This document shows positions 50,860-58,904 of a stretch of 64,000 bases of DNA, piece by piece; positions within the stretch are counted from its first letter, which is position 1; each line of letters opens with the position of its first letter. Below the pieces are notes generated by a model. That model did not search any database. It worked only from the letters and a program-made list of their open reading frames with translations, and was not told the origin of the DNA. The stretch is from Bin87 sp034423595. Lineage in GTDB: Bacteria > Chloroflexota > Dehalococcoidia > Lucifugimonadales > UBA3495. Location: NCBI GenBank assembly GCA_965207025.1, contig OZ242258.1:3968001-4032000 (forward strand), read 5' to 3'. The position numbers and the translations under genes were made by a program.

Positions 50860-51900
50860 ATGGATTTTGCCCTGTTTTCCCACATACCCTGGCCTGAGCA
50901 ACATACGCCCAAGGGCCTGTATTCGGATTTGACCGAACAGGCCACCGTGGGTGAAGGGCTGGGGTTCAAGGCGATGTGGCTGGCCGAGCACCACTTCACC
51001 CGGTACGGCCTGGGAGCGTCTTCGCTCATCATCGCCAGCAACATCGCCGCAAAGACCGAGCGAATCCGGCTGGGTACGGCGGTGCTGATCCCGCCGCTGC
51101 ATCACCCGGTGCGGCTGGCGGAGGACACGGCGACGCTGGACGTGCTGAGCGACGGCCGGCTGGACGTTGGGTTCGGCCGGGGCGCGGCGTCGTCGGAGTA
51201 CGTGAACTTCGGAATCGACCACGCTGAGAGCCAGGAGCGTTACCGGGAAACCATCGAGATGGTGGAAGCGTTGTGGACCACTCGCGACTACACCCATGAG
51301 GGCAAGTACCACACCGCCAAGCACGTGAACCTGGTGCCCACTCCGTTACAAGACCCGCATCCCCCGGTTTACGTGGCGGCGACTCGGAGCGCGGAGTCGC
51401 TGGATTTCGTGGCGTCAACAGGGCGCAGGTTGATCGTGGGAGTGGTCCTGAACACTGATGACGCGGTGGACCTGATGCAGCGCTTCTTACAGATGTCCAT
51501 GCAGGCGGGCCATCAGGTTGGCGCGTCGGAAGTGCCGTTTTTCCGCTACTTCTACGTGGCGGAAACTGAGGAGCAGGCGCACCGGGAAGCGCGAGAGGCG
51601 TTGAACTGGACCCTGGACCTGAACACCTGGCGGCGGGAGTTCTCCGTGGGCAGCGAGGTGTACCATCCGATGGCGGAATACCTGAGCCGGCGCACGGAGT
51701 TGCCGCCCAGCTACGAATACTTGGCGGAAAACCGGGCGTTCATCGGGTCGCCGGACCAGTGCGCCGCCAAGATTCAGGCGTTGCACGACGCGGGAGTGCG
51801 CTACTTCGGCTGCAACTTTGCCTTCGGCGGCCTGGAGCAAAAGAAGCAGTTGAAGTCGATGGAACTGTTCGCCAAAGAGGTGATGCCGCGGTTCGCGTGA
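50860..51900 (+). CDS. LLM-class flavin-dependent oxidoreductase
   Basis: A 346-residue LLM protein. MDFALFSHIPWPEQHTP, MWLAEHHFTRYGLGAS, LGTAVLIPPLHHPVRLAEDTATLDVLSDGRLDVGFGRG and ETIEMVEALWTTRDYTHEG are standard. ATG 50860 follows GAGGAGCG; the upstream in-frame ATG at 50779 has no ribosome-binding site. It is a third LLM gene of the window and most like the one at 1446 in length. The substrate is unknown. Confidence 0.87.
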   Translation: MDFALFSHIPWPEQHTPKGLYSDLTEQATVGEGLGFKAMWLAEHHFTRYGLGASSLIIASNIAAKTERIRLGTAVLIPPLHHPVRLAEDTATLDVLSDGRLDVGFGRGAASSEYVNFGIDHAESQERYRETIEMVEALWTTRDYTHEGKYHTAKHVNLVPTPLQDPHPPVYVAATRSAESLDFVASTGRRLIVGVVLNTDDAVDLMQRFLQMSMQAGHQVGASEVPFFRYFYVAETEEQAHREAREALNWTLDLNTWRREFSVGSEVYHPMAEYLSRRTELPPSYEYLAENRAFIGSPDQCAAKIQALHDAGVRYFGCNFAFGGLEQKKQLKSMELFAKEVMPRFA

Positions 51901-51910
51901 TACGGTCGCG

Positions 51911-53428
51911 TCAGTTGTCTCCGTTGCCGCCGGCGGCTGAGGTCGGCGAGGGTTCAGTTTGCGGCGCGACAGACGGCGGGATTTTGGGTTGCCTGGCAGC
52001 GATGGCGCGGTAGAGCGAGATCGCGGCGGCGGCGGCCAGCCCGCAACCCATTGCCAGAAATGCCCAGCGCAAACCGGCTACGAAAGCCGTGGCAACCTCC
52101 GGGTTGACGGCCTCCAGCTTGGGTTCAACGCCATAGGTGGCCATGGTGGAAACTACGATGGTGGTGGCCACCGCCACGCTGACCACGTTGGCCGAATTGC
52201 GGATGAGCTGTGTGAGGGCCGAGACCACACCGTAGCGGCTGCGGTCCACCACGCTGATGATGCTGCTGTTGTTGGGGGAGTTGAAGAGGCCCGTCCCCGA
52301 ACTCTGCATCATCATGGTGCCGATGACGAACCAGACGGGTGAACGTTCCTGGATGCCGAACGCCAGCACGAACGCGCCGGCCGCGGTGAGGGCGCTGCCC
52401 CCGACCGTGAGGGCCTGCCAGCCGAAGCGGTCGGACAGCCGGCCGCTGAGGGGACCCAGGATGACCATGCACACGGCAGCCGGGATCATCATCAGTCCGA
52501 CCTGCTCGGGCGAGTAGCCCAAAACCCTTTGCAGATAGAAGGGCATCATAAAACGGGCTGCGGACGAACCGAAGAAGGACAGCCAGGCCGCCGCCGCGCC
52601 CATGCCGAATATGCGGTTGGCAAACAGGCGCAACTCCAACATGGGGGAAGGTACCCGCAGTTCCCACCAAACGAAGAACACCAGCAGCAAGACGACCGTG
52701 ATCGCTCCAAATATTACGGGAGCCGATTGCCAGCCCAAGCCGTTGCCGTTGCCCACCACCAGCAGTAGTATCAGCAGGAATACGCCCGACACCGCAGCGC
52801 CAGTCCAGTCGAAGGACGTGTTCTGTCCTCGACCGTATTGTCCGGCAGTGGTTCCCCGCTCCAAGACGAACCAGGACAGGACCAGCACCAGGCATCCTGC
52901 CGGAACGTTGATGAAGAACACCGACTGCCAGTTGAACCACGCGACGAGGAATCCGCCGATGGCCGGCCCGGCGATTGCGCCCAAGCCAACTATGCTGAGG
53001 TGGGTGCCCAGGGCTTTGCCGCGTTCCGAGTCGGGAAAAGCAGCAATCATCATGCCCATGCCACAGCCCTGAACCATGCCGGCGCCAATACCCTGGAGTA
53101 CGCGCATGGCGATCAACACCCCCAGGGTTGGTGAGAGCGTCGCACCCAGCGAACCGACGACAAAGATGGCGGTGCCGATCATGTACACCCGGCGGCGGCC
53201 GATAACGTCGCCGAGCCGGCCCATGGGCAGGAGCAGGACGCTGATGACCAGGGCGTAGGCGACCACGACCCACTGGACGGATTCCAGCGTGGCGTCAAAG
53301 TGCGACTCGATGCCGGGCAGGGCAATGAGTACGCTGCCGTGGTCAACGACGGAGAAGAAAGTGCCGGTGGCGATGGTCCAGAAGTTCCACCATTTGAAGG
53401 CGGGACTGGATGTGATGCGTTGAATCAA
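51911..53428 (-). CDS. MFS transporter, EmrB/QacA type
   Basis: A 505-residue protein with about 14 transmembrane helices, DHA2 family. The motif MGRLGDVIGRRRVYMIG (motif A), FFSVVDHGSVLIALPGIESHFDATLESVQWVV (helix 1 onward), and GPAIGGFLVAWFNWQSVFFINVP (motif C) are diagnostic. It likely exports drugs. It is convergent with the LLM gene at 50860. Confidence 0.9.
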   Translation of the reverse strand: MIQRITSSPAFKWWNFWTIATGTFFSVVDHGSVLIALPGIESHFDATLESVQWVVVAYALVISVLLLPMGRLGDVIGRRRVYMIGTAIFVVGSLGATLSPTLGVLIAMRVLQGIGAGMVQGCGMGMMIAAFPDSERGKALGTHLSIVGLGAIAGPAIGGFLVAWFNWQSVFFINVPAGCLVLVLSWFVLERGTTAGQYGRGQNTSFDWTGAAVSGVFLLILLLVVGNGNGLGWQSAPVIFGAITVVLLLVFFVWWELRVPSPMLELRLFANRIFGMGAAAAWLSFFGSSAARFMMPFYLQRVLGYSPEQVGLMMIPAAVCMVILGPLSGRLSDRFGWQALTVGGSALTAAGAFVLAFGIQERSPVWFVIGTMMMQSSGTGLFNSPNNSSIISVVDRSRYGVVSALTQLIRNSANVVSVAVATTIVVSTMATYGVEPKLEAVNPEVATAFVAGLRWAFLAMGCGLAAAAAISLYRAIAARQPKIPPSVAPQTEPSPTSAAGGNGDN

Positions 53429-53533
53429 AGCGGCGTGTGTGGGGATCGTCGATCCCGTCGATAATCGTAGCGGCGAACTACTATCATACTCCTAAATCGC
53501 GCCTTCCGTGAGACCCGCGCAGATTGACTCAGG

Positions 53534-54709
53534 CTAGAGCGTTTCCAGGACTCGCGCTATGCGTTCTACCCCTTCCACAACCCGGTCGGCGGGGGACCGC
53601 ATCAGGGCAATGCGAAAGTGCCCTTCCCCGCTTTCGCCGAAGCCGATACCAGGGGTTACCACCACTCCTTCCCGCTCCACCAATAGCTCGGCCATCTCCG
53701 TGGATGAAACATCCGCCGAATAGCGAGGGAACAGGAAGGTGGCTCCTTCGGGCCGCGGGCAGTGTACGCCGCCCACCTGAGACAACCGGTCGGCGCAGCG
53801 CGTGCGCAGTTCGTCGCAGTCATCCCGCCAGCTGGACAGGTGAACCTGGGGGCCCTGGAGGGCGGCAACCCCGGCCATCTGCACAAAGGGCGACACAAAA
53901 CTGGCCGTCTGTTCCTGGATCTTCAGCAACGGCTCGAGCAGGTTGGACTGGGCCACGATGCAGCCCAACCGCCAGCCGGACATCGAATACGCCTTGGTGA
54001 AGGTGTAACTGGTCAGGGTTCGTTCCGCCATGCCCTCCAAAGTCGCGATGGTAACGTGCCGGTTGGAATCGTACAGGAAATACTCGTAGGTCTCGTCACA
54101 AAGGACCAGCAGGTCCTGCTCCATGGCCAAGCGTGCTACGGCCGCCAGTTCTTCCTCGGTGTAAACCCGGCCCGTGGGATTGTTGGGGTTGTTGATGACA
54201 ATCATCTTGGTGCGCGGGGTGACGTACTCCCTCAACTGCTCGTAGCTGATGCGGTACTCCTCCTCCTCGCTGAGCGGCACGGCTACGGGCGCGCCCTCAG
54301 CCATCTCCACCTGCTGGGCGAAGCTGACCCACGTGGGCTCGAGCACCAGCACTTCATCGCCGGCCTCGACGTAGGCGTTGATGGCCTCGTACAGCCCCAT
54401 CTTGCTGCCGGGAGTAACCAGGATATCGCCGTCGGGATCAATGGCGCGGGCGTTGTGGGCGGCCAGCTTGGCGGCCATGGCGTGGCGCAACTCGGGCAGC
54501 CCGCGGGACGAGCTGATGTTGGTATGTCCGGCGTTGAGAGCCGCAACCCCGGCGTCAATGATGTGCTGCGGGGTTACGTGGTGCGGACTTGACTGGCCCA
54601 GGTCGATTACGTCGTGGCCCTGGCGGGCCAGTTGTCGGGCTTTTTCGCCGGCGGCCAGGGTAGCCGGGGGCTGTACTCGTTGGATGCGCGTCGCGGGAGC
54701 TCTGGTCAT
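53534..54709 (-). CDS. Class I/II pyridoxal-phosphate aminotransferase
   Basis: A 391-residue protein. The catalytic Lys is in SYTFTKAYSMSGWRLG; NNPNNPTGRVY and DETYEYFLYD bind PLP. GSKMGLYEAINAY is in the large domain. It resembles aspartate/aromatic-type aminotransferases (AspC, AraT). The amino donor is unknown. Confidence 0.9.
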   Translation of the reverse strand: MTRAPATRIQRVQPPATLAAGEKARQLARQGHDVIDLGQSSPHHVTPQHIIDAGVAALNAGHTNISSSRGLPELRHAMAAKLAAHNARAIDPDGDILVTPGSKMGLYEAINAYVEAGDEVLVLEPTWVSFAQQVEMAEGAPVAVPLSEEEEYRISYEQLREYVTPRTKMIVINNPNNPTGRVYTEEELAAVARLAMEQDLLVLCDETYEYFLYDSNRHVTIATLEGMAERTLTSYTFTKAYSMSGWRLGCIVAQSNLLEPLLKIQEQTASFVSPFVQMAGVAALQGPQVHLSSWRDDCDELRTRCADRLSQVGGVHCPRPEGATFLFPRYSADVSSTEMAELLVEREGVVVTPGIGFGESGEGHFRIALMRSPADRVVEGVERIARVLETL

Positions 54710-54784
54710 GGTTCACCTCTTTCGTGTCCTAGCAGTGTAGTTTAGCAACCCAGTTGCCAACGAACCACACGCCCTGCTCTAAAA

Positions 54785-54825
54785 TCTCCCTCTCCCCTGG
54801 CGGGAGAGGGCTGGGGTGAGGGGGA
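54785..54825. repeat. Family B repeat, reverse orientation
   Basis: CTCCCTCTCCCC, GGGAGAGGGCTGGGG, GAGGGG. Between an aminotransferase and an MFS gene. The 171-base gap has nothing else. Confidence 0.65.
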
Positions 54826-54880
54826 TCCCTTCACAATCTCACCTCTGGCCTGAAATGTGCATTCGGCCTATTAGACACTC

Positions 54881-56122
54881 CTAAGGGAGGCGTCGCACGC
54901 GGCCCAGCATGGCGGAGCAGAGCAGCGACAGGGCGAGTCCCAGCGCGCCGACGATGGCGATGGCTGTTACGGGCGACGTTGCGTCGGACAGGGCGCCCAC
55001 TCCCAGGCTCGCGACGACCAGGAAGCCCCGGTCGAAACTCTGGAGGCTGGTAAGGCGGCCCCGGAGACGGTCGGGGGCGAGCGTTTGGATGAGTGTGCCC
55101 CGGCTGGTGCGGAAGACGGCCTGGCTGAAAGCCATAGCGGCGATGAAGATGAAAGCCAGGGCAAGCCAATGGGAGAAAGCGAATACGATGCAGGTAATGG
55201 AACTCACAATCGCTGCTCCAAGCACCACCTTGCCCTTGTCAAAGATGAAACCGAACGATGCCATAAACAGAGCGGCAAGGAATCCTCCAATACCGGTGAC
55301 CGACAGAAGGTAGCCGCCAACCCGAGCGTCGCGCATCAGGACATCGGTGGTGAACACCGGCAGCAGAAACCAGGTAGGGTGAAGAATGATGTTGGGGATG
55401 ATCGACAGGAGCATCATCTGGAAAATGGCGCGCTCCCCGCTCCAGGTGTAGCGTATGCCCTCCACCATGTTGGCGATGGGGGAGCCGCGGGCGCGGGCGT
55501 CGCCCGGTCGGTAGTATGGGGTTCGCATGGGCCACAGCATCACCACGTTGGCCAGATAGAGGCTGGCCTCGATGGTGAAGTTCCAGAAGAAGCCCAGGGT
55601 GAAGATCAGGATGCCGCCGATGAAGGGGCCGAAGATGCGGGTGCCGGTGATGGTGAGCACGTTGGCGGCCAGGGCGTTGCCCAGCATGTCCCGGGGCACG
55701 GTGGCGGCGACCAGGGCCTGGCGCATGGGTTGGGCGATGGAGTGGCAGACGCCGGCCAGGATCACGTAGAGGTAAGCGTGCCAGATGGTAACCCGGTCCG
55801 ACAGCACCAGCAGCGCGAAGCTGAAGGCGAGGGCGCACATGATCACCTGGAAGGTGATGACCAGCCGGCGACGGTCGAAACGGTCGCTGAGGACGCCGCC
55901 CCAGGGGCCAACGATCAGGCCGGGCAGGGTGTTGATGCCGCCGACCGTTACGACCAGTAGGCCGGCCACGGTTGAACCCTCGGACAGTTCGCGGACCAGC
56001 CAGCCCACGCTGAGCAGCTGGAGCCACTGGGCGCTGTTGGCGAAGAAGTTGCCGCACCACAGCAGGCGGTAGTTGCGGTAGCCCAGCCAGGCGTCCAGGG
56101 TGTGCAGTCGGGGCAGGCGCAA
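54881..56122 (-). CDS. MFS transporter (EntS/MFS_3-like), copy 1
   Basis: A 413-residue protein with about 12 helices. LDAWLGYRNYRLLWCGNFFANSAQWLQL opens it, GPWGGVLSDRFDRRRLVITFQV is motif A, and SRGTLIQTLAPDRLRGRLTSLQSFDRGFLVVAS follows. TTG 56122 behind AGGGGG is the likely start; the stretch further upstream overlaps the next gene in another frame. Paralogue of the gene at 56134. Exporter of unknown substrate. Confidence 0.85.
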   Translation of the reverse strand: MRLPRLHTLDAWLGYRNYRLLWCGNFFANSAQWLQLLSVGWLVRELSEGSTVAGLLVVTVGGINTLPGLIVGPWGGVLSDRFDRRRLVITFQVIMCALAFSFALLVLSDRVTIWHAYLYVILAGVCHSIAQPMRQALVAATVPRDMLGNALAANVLTITGTRIFGPFIGGILIFTLGFFWNFTIEASLYLANVVMLWPMRTPYYRPGDARARGSPIANMVEGIRYTWSGERAIFQMMLLSIIPNIILHPTWFLLPVFTTDVLMRDARVGGYLLSVTGIGGFLAALFMASFGFIFDKGKVVLGAAIVSSITCIVFAFSHWLALAFIFIAAMAFSQAVFRTSRGTLIQTLAPDRLRGRLTSLQSFDRGFLVVASLGVGALSDATSPVTAIAIVGALGLALSLLCSAMLGRVRRLP

Positions 56123-56133
56123 AGCGGTTCCCC

Positions 56134-57372
56134 CTACTGTAGGGCGCGGACGCGGCGCAGGGTGGCCAGACAGGCGAGGGAGAGGCTCAACCCCAGGGCC
56201 CCGATGGCGAGTATGGCGATAGAGGCGGAGGTGAAGTCGGCGAGGATGCCCACGAGGATGCTGACGCCGATCAGGGAGGAACGTTCGTAGGCCAGCAGGG
56301 CCATGGTGCGCGCGCGATACTGGTCGGGGACGATGGTGAGCACCAGGGTTCCGGCGGTGGTGCGGAAGTAGGCCTGGAAGAATGACATGACGGCCAGCAC
56401 GATGAACGCTGCCCAGAGCCACGAGCACTGCGAAAACAACATGGTGCTGAGGGATCCGAGGATGCAGGTCGCCACCAGGATACGACCACGCCGGAACGGG
56501 AAGCCCCAGGTGGCGATGCAGAGCGTGGAGATCAATCCACCGACGCCGGTAATGGCCAGCAGGTAGCCGCCCATGTCGGCATGGGCCTGGAGCACCTCCA
56601 CCGTGAACAGCGGCAGCAGGAACCACAGGGGATGAAGAATGGTGTTCGGGATCACGGAGATCAGCGCGATTTCGAGCACCTCGCGCTGCTGCCGCCACAG
56701 ATGGAGCAGGCCGTCGCGAATGTCGGCGATCGGCGTGATACGCTGGCGCGGGCCAGCCGTTTCTCCAGATCCGGGCGCCGGGGATGTATAGGGAGTACGC
56801 ATGGGAATCAGCATCAGCACCACGCCCAGGTACAACGCGGCCTCCATGGCGAAGTTCCAGAAAAATCCGATGCTGGCGATCAGGATACCGCCGACGAATG
56901 GACCAAAGATGCGAGTGCCGGTGACGGTCAAAGTGTTGATGGCGTAAGCGTTGGTAAGAGCGCTCCGCGGGACCGTGTTGGAAATCATCACCTGCTGGAT
57001 AGGCTGGGTGATGGCCAGGCAGGATCCGGAAATGAGGACGTAGGCGTAGGCATGCCAGGGCCGGATGTAATCGGAATCGACCAGGAAGGCGAAACCCAGG
57101 GCCAGCACAGCCGCTATGGACTGCACGACGATGGCGAGTTTGCGGCGGTCAAGCCGGTCGCCCAGCACTCCCGTGAGCGGGTTGACAACGAGACCGGGCA
57201 GAGTGTTGAGCGCGCTAGCCGACAGTACGAGGAGGCCGCCAACACCCGAACCGGCGGACAACTCCTTGACCAGCCATCCGATGCTCAACAGCTGGAGCCA
57301 TTGACCGGTGAACGCGCAGAAGTTTGCGAACCACAGGAATCGGAAGTCGCGATACGCTACCCACGAGTCCAT
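56134..57372 (-). CDS. MFS transporter (EntS/MFS_3-like), copy 2
   Basis: A 412-residue protein. MDSWVAYRDFRFLWFANFCAFTGQWLQLL and NPLTGVLGDRLDRRKLAIVVQ match the copy at 54881 at the same positions, as do TAGTLVLTIVPDQYRARTMALLAYER. The two arose by tandem duplication, with 11 bases between them. They might act as a pair or on related substrates. Confidence 0.88.
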   Translation of the reverse strand: MDSWVAYRDFRFLWFANFCAFTGQWLQLLSIGWLVKELSAGSGVGGLLVLSASALNTLPGLVVNPLTGVLGDRLDRRKLAIVVQSIAAVLALGFAFLVDSDYIRPWHAYAYVLISGSCLAITQPIQQVMISNTVPRSALTNAYAINTLTVTGTRIFGPFVGGILIASIGFFWNFAMEAALYLGVVLMLIPMRTPYTSPAPGSGETAGPRQRITPIADIRDGLLHLWRQQREVLEIALISVIPNTILHPLWFLLPLFTVEVLQAHADMGGYLLAITGVGGLISTLCIATWGFPFRRGRILVATCILGSLSTMLFSQCSWLWAAFIVLAVMSFFQAYFRTTAGTLVLTIVPDQYRARTMALLAYERSSLIGVSILVGILADFTSASIAILAIGALGLSLSLACLATLRRVRALQ

Positions 57373-57669
57373 AGTGCGTGGTCGGGGGAGTCTGATGCCG
57401 AAAATGCGGATAACCTCGGACCGGGGCAGATGATTCGGCGCGCGTGGGTGATGATAACGACGCCCGGCAATGCGGCCGCCACATAGTGCGCCGGTGGCTG
57501 AAGGTTGTCAATGCCGATGAACTCTCGGTCCCACTCTGGCAGCGCTCCGCCCGCGCTGTTATGATGACGGCGCACCAATCAGCTATCGCGAGGTACCCGC
57601 TACCGACATGACCCAGCAATCGAACACCGCCCCGCCACCCTGCTGCCCGGACTTACTGGACACTGCGAG

Positions 57670-58026
57670 GTGCTGGTGGGCGAGCACAACACCGCGCCCC
57701 ATACCGGCAAGCTGAGCACTCCGTCCATGATTCGCGCCATGGAGCAGGCGTCACAGCGCGCTGTTCTTGACTACCTGCCGCCCGAGCAATCCACCGTTGG
57801 CTTCGAGGTCAACGTACGCCACGTGGCCACCGCCGACATGGGCGTAACCGTCGTCGCCAACGCCGAGCTGGAAAAGGTCGATGGCCGCTGGCTCTACTTC
57901 AAGGTGGAGGTTCTGGACGGCGACCGCACTATCGGCGTCGGCACCCATCGCCGTGCCATCATCACCCTGCCGCCGGATGCCACCAACCGCGGTGGCGGAG
58001 ACGACGACAACCGGCACGAACTGTAG
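57670..58026 (+). CDS. Fluoroacetyl-CoA thioesterase-like (hot dog) protein, 5' end damaged
   Basis: From GTG 57670 the protein is 118 residues: LVGEHNTAPHTGKLSTPSMIRAMEQASQRAV, then VGFEVNVRHVATADMGVTVVANAEL. This is the FlK-like thioesterase family. The same frame upstream (57619-57669) codes IEHRPATLLPGLTGHCEV, which belongs to the family, but has no ATG/GTG/TTG before a stop at 57565. An ATG at 57608 in another frame begins MTQQSNTA. One missing base after ATG 57608 would restore MTPAIEHRPATLL. The annotated start at GTG 57670 thus probably omits about 20 residues. Confidence 0.6.
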   Translation: MLVGEHNTAPHTGKLSTPSMIRAMEQASQRAVLDYLPPEQSTVGFEVNVRHVATADMGVTVVANAELEKVDGRWLYFKVEVLDGDRTIGVGTHRRAIITLPPDATNRGGGDDDNRHEL

Positions 58027-58050
58027 GGGCGAGGCACGCCTCGCCCCTAC
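58023..58050. repeat. Palindrome, repeat family D, overlapping thioesterase end
   Basis: GTAGGGGCGAGG and CCTCGCCCCTAC around a short loop. The thioesterase stop TAG (58024-58026) lies within it. It may stop transcription before the cupin gene. Confidence 0.75.
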
Positions 58051-58101
58051 GAGACGACGCAGGCTCACCCGCTATATCCGACGCCAAAAAGGAGAACTGC
58101 A

Positions 58102-58803
58102 ATGCAACCCCTGATTCGCAACATCAAGGATTTCCCCGCCGGAGAGGTCGCCCGCCTGATCAGCGCCGACGATGATCCGTTCCTGACCCTGGCGTACTCG
58201 GTAATACAACCGGGCGGAACCAGCAGCCACCACATCCACGAGTGGGAGCACGAGGTCTATATCATCGAGGGCAGCGGCACCCTGGTCGCCGATGGCAAGG
58301 AATACCCCGTCAAGGCTGGCGACGCCATGTTCATCCCGCCCATGGTGGACCACGTCACCCGCAACGACGGCGACAGCCCCATCCACCGTATCGAGATCAA
58401 CCCCATCGCGGCCGCCAGCGGCAACGCCCGGCCCGGCGGTTCCGAGCCCGGCGCCGGCACTCCGCCGGTGATCCGCAACCACGCCGACCTCAACGACGAG
58501 ACCGGCCACACCATGCTCGGCGGGCGCGACGGCTGCCCCAACTACCTGATGCTCTACAACGGCTACATGCAGCCCGGCGCCGTCAGCCACCCCGAGACCG
58601 GCGGCCACAACCACTCCTGGGACCACACCGTATTCATCCTGGAGGGTACAGGAACCATAGTCGTCTCCGGCACGGAATACACCGTGACCGCCGGCGACGC
58701 CGTGCGCGTTCCTCCCGGCGAACATCACCAGTGGAAGAACGAGACCGACGCGCCCATGCTGCGGGTTACGTTCAACGACATCGTGTCCGAGGGGCACGGT
58801 TAG
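58102..58803 (+). CDS. Bicupin protein
   Basis: A 233-residue protein with two cupin domains (roughly residues 20-105 and 140-228). Motif 1 of each: SSHHIHEWEHEVYIIEGSG and HPETGGHNHSWDHTVFILEGTG. The His/Glu sets suit a Mn- or Fe-binding site; motif 2 is PPMVDHVTRN and PPGEHHQWKN. It may be an oxidoreductase, decarboxylase or isomerase; nothing more can be read. GGAG lies ten bases before ATG. Confidence 0.8.
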   Translation: MQPLIRNIKDFPAGEVARLISADDDPFLTLAYSVIQPGGTSSHHIHEWEHEVYIIEGSGTLVADGKEYPVKAGDAMFIPPMVDHVTRNDGDSPIHRIEINPIAAASGNARPGGSEPGAGTPPVIRNHADLNDETGHTMLGGRDGCPNYLMLYNGYMQPGAVSHPETGGHNHSWDHTVFILEGTGTIVVSGTEYTVTAGDAVRVPPGEHHQWKNETDAPMLRVTFNDIVSEGHG

Positions 58804-58810
58804 AGGAGTT

Positions 58811-58887
58811 GTCATCGCGAGCGCAGCGCGGCGATCTCGACGGTTATAACGACGAGATTGCCACGTCGCTGCGCTCCTCGCAATGAC
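58811..58887. repeat. 77-bp inverted-repeat element, family F (MITE-like)
   Basis: Ends GTCATCGCGAGCGCAGCG and CGCTGCGCTCCTCGCAATGAC are inverted. Similar short elements occur in many Chloroflexota and other bacteria. A half copy lies at 12083-12113. It lies between the bicupin gene and enolase. Confidence 0.6.
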
Positions 58888-58904
58888 GATTGGTCAGCAG
58901 AGCC

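Noticed and set aside
57357..57578. Minus-strand frame upstream of the MFS copy 2 start
   Set aside because: Seventy-odd residues without recognisable family; the gap 57373-57607 shows no other gene and is treated as promoter sequence.
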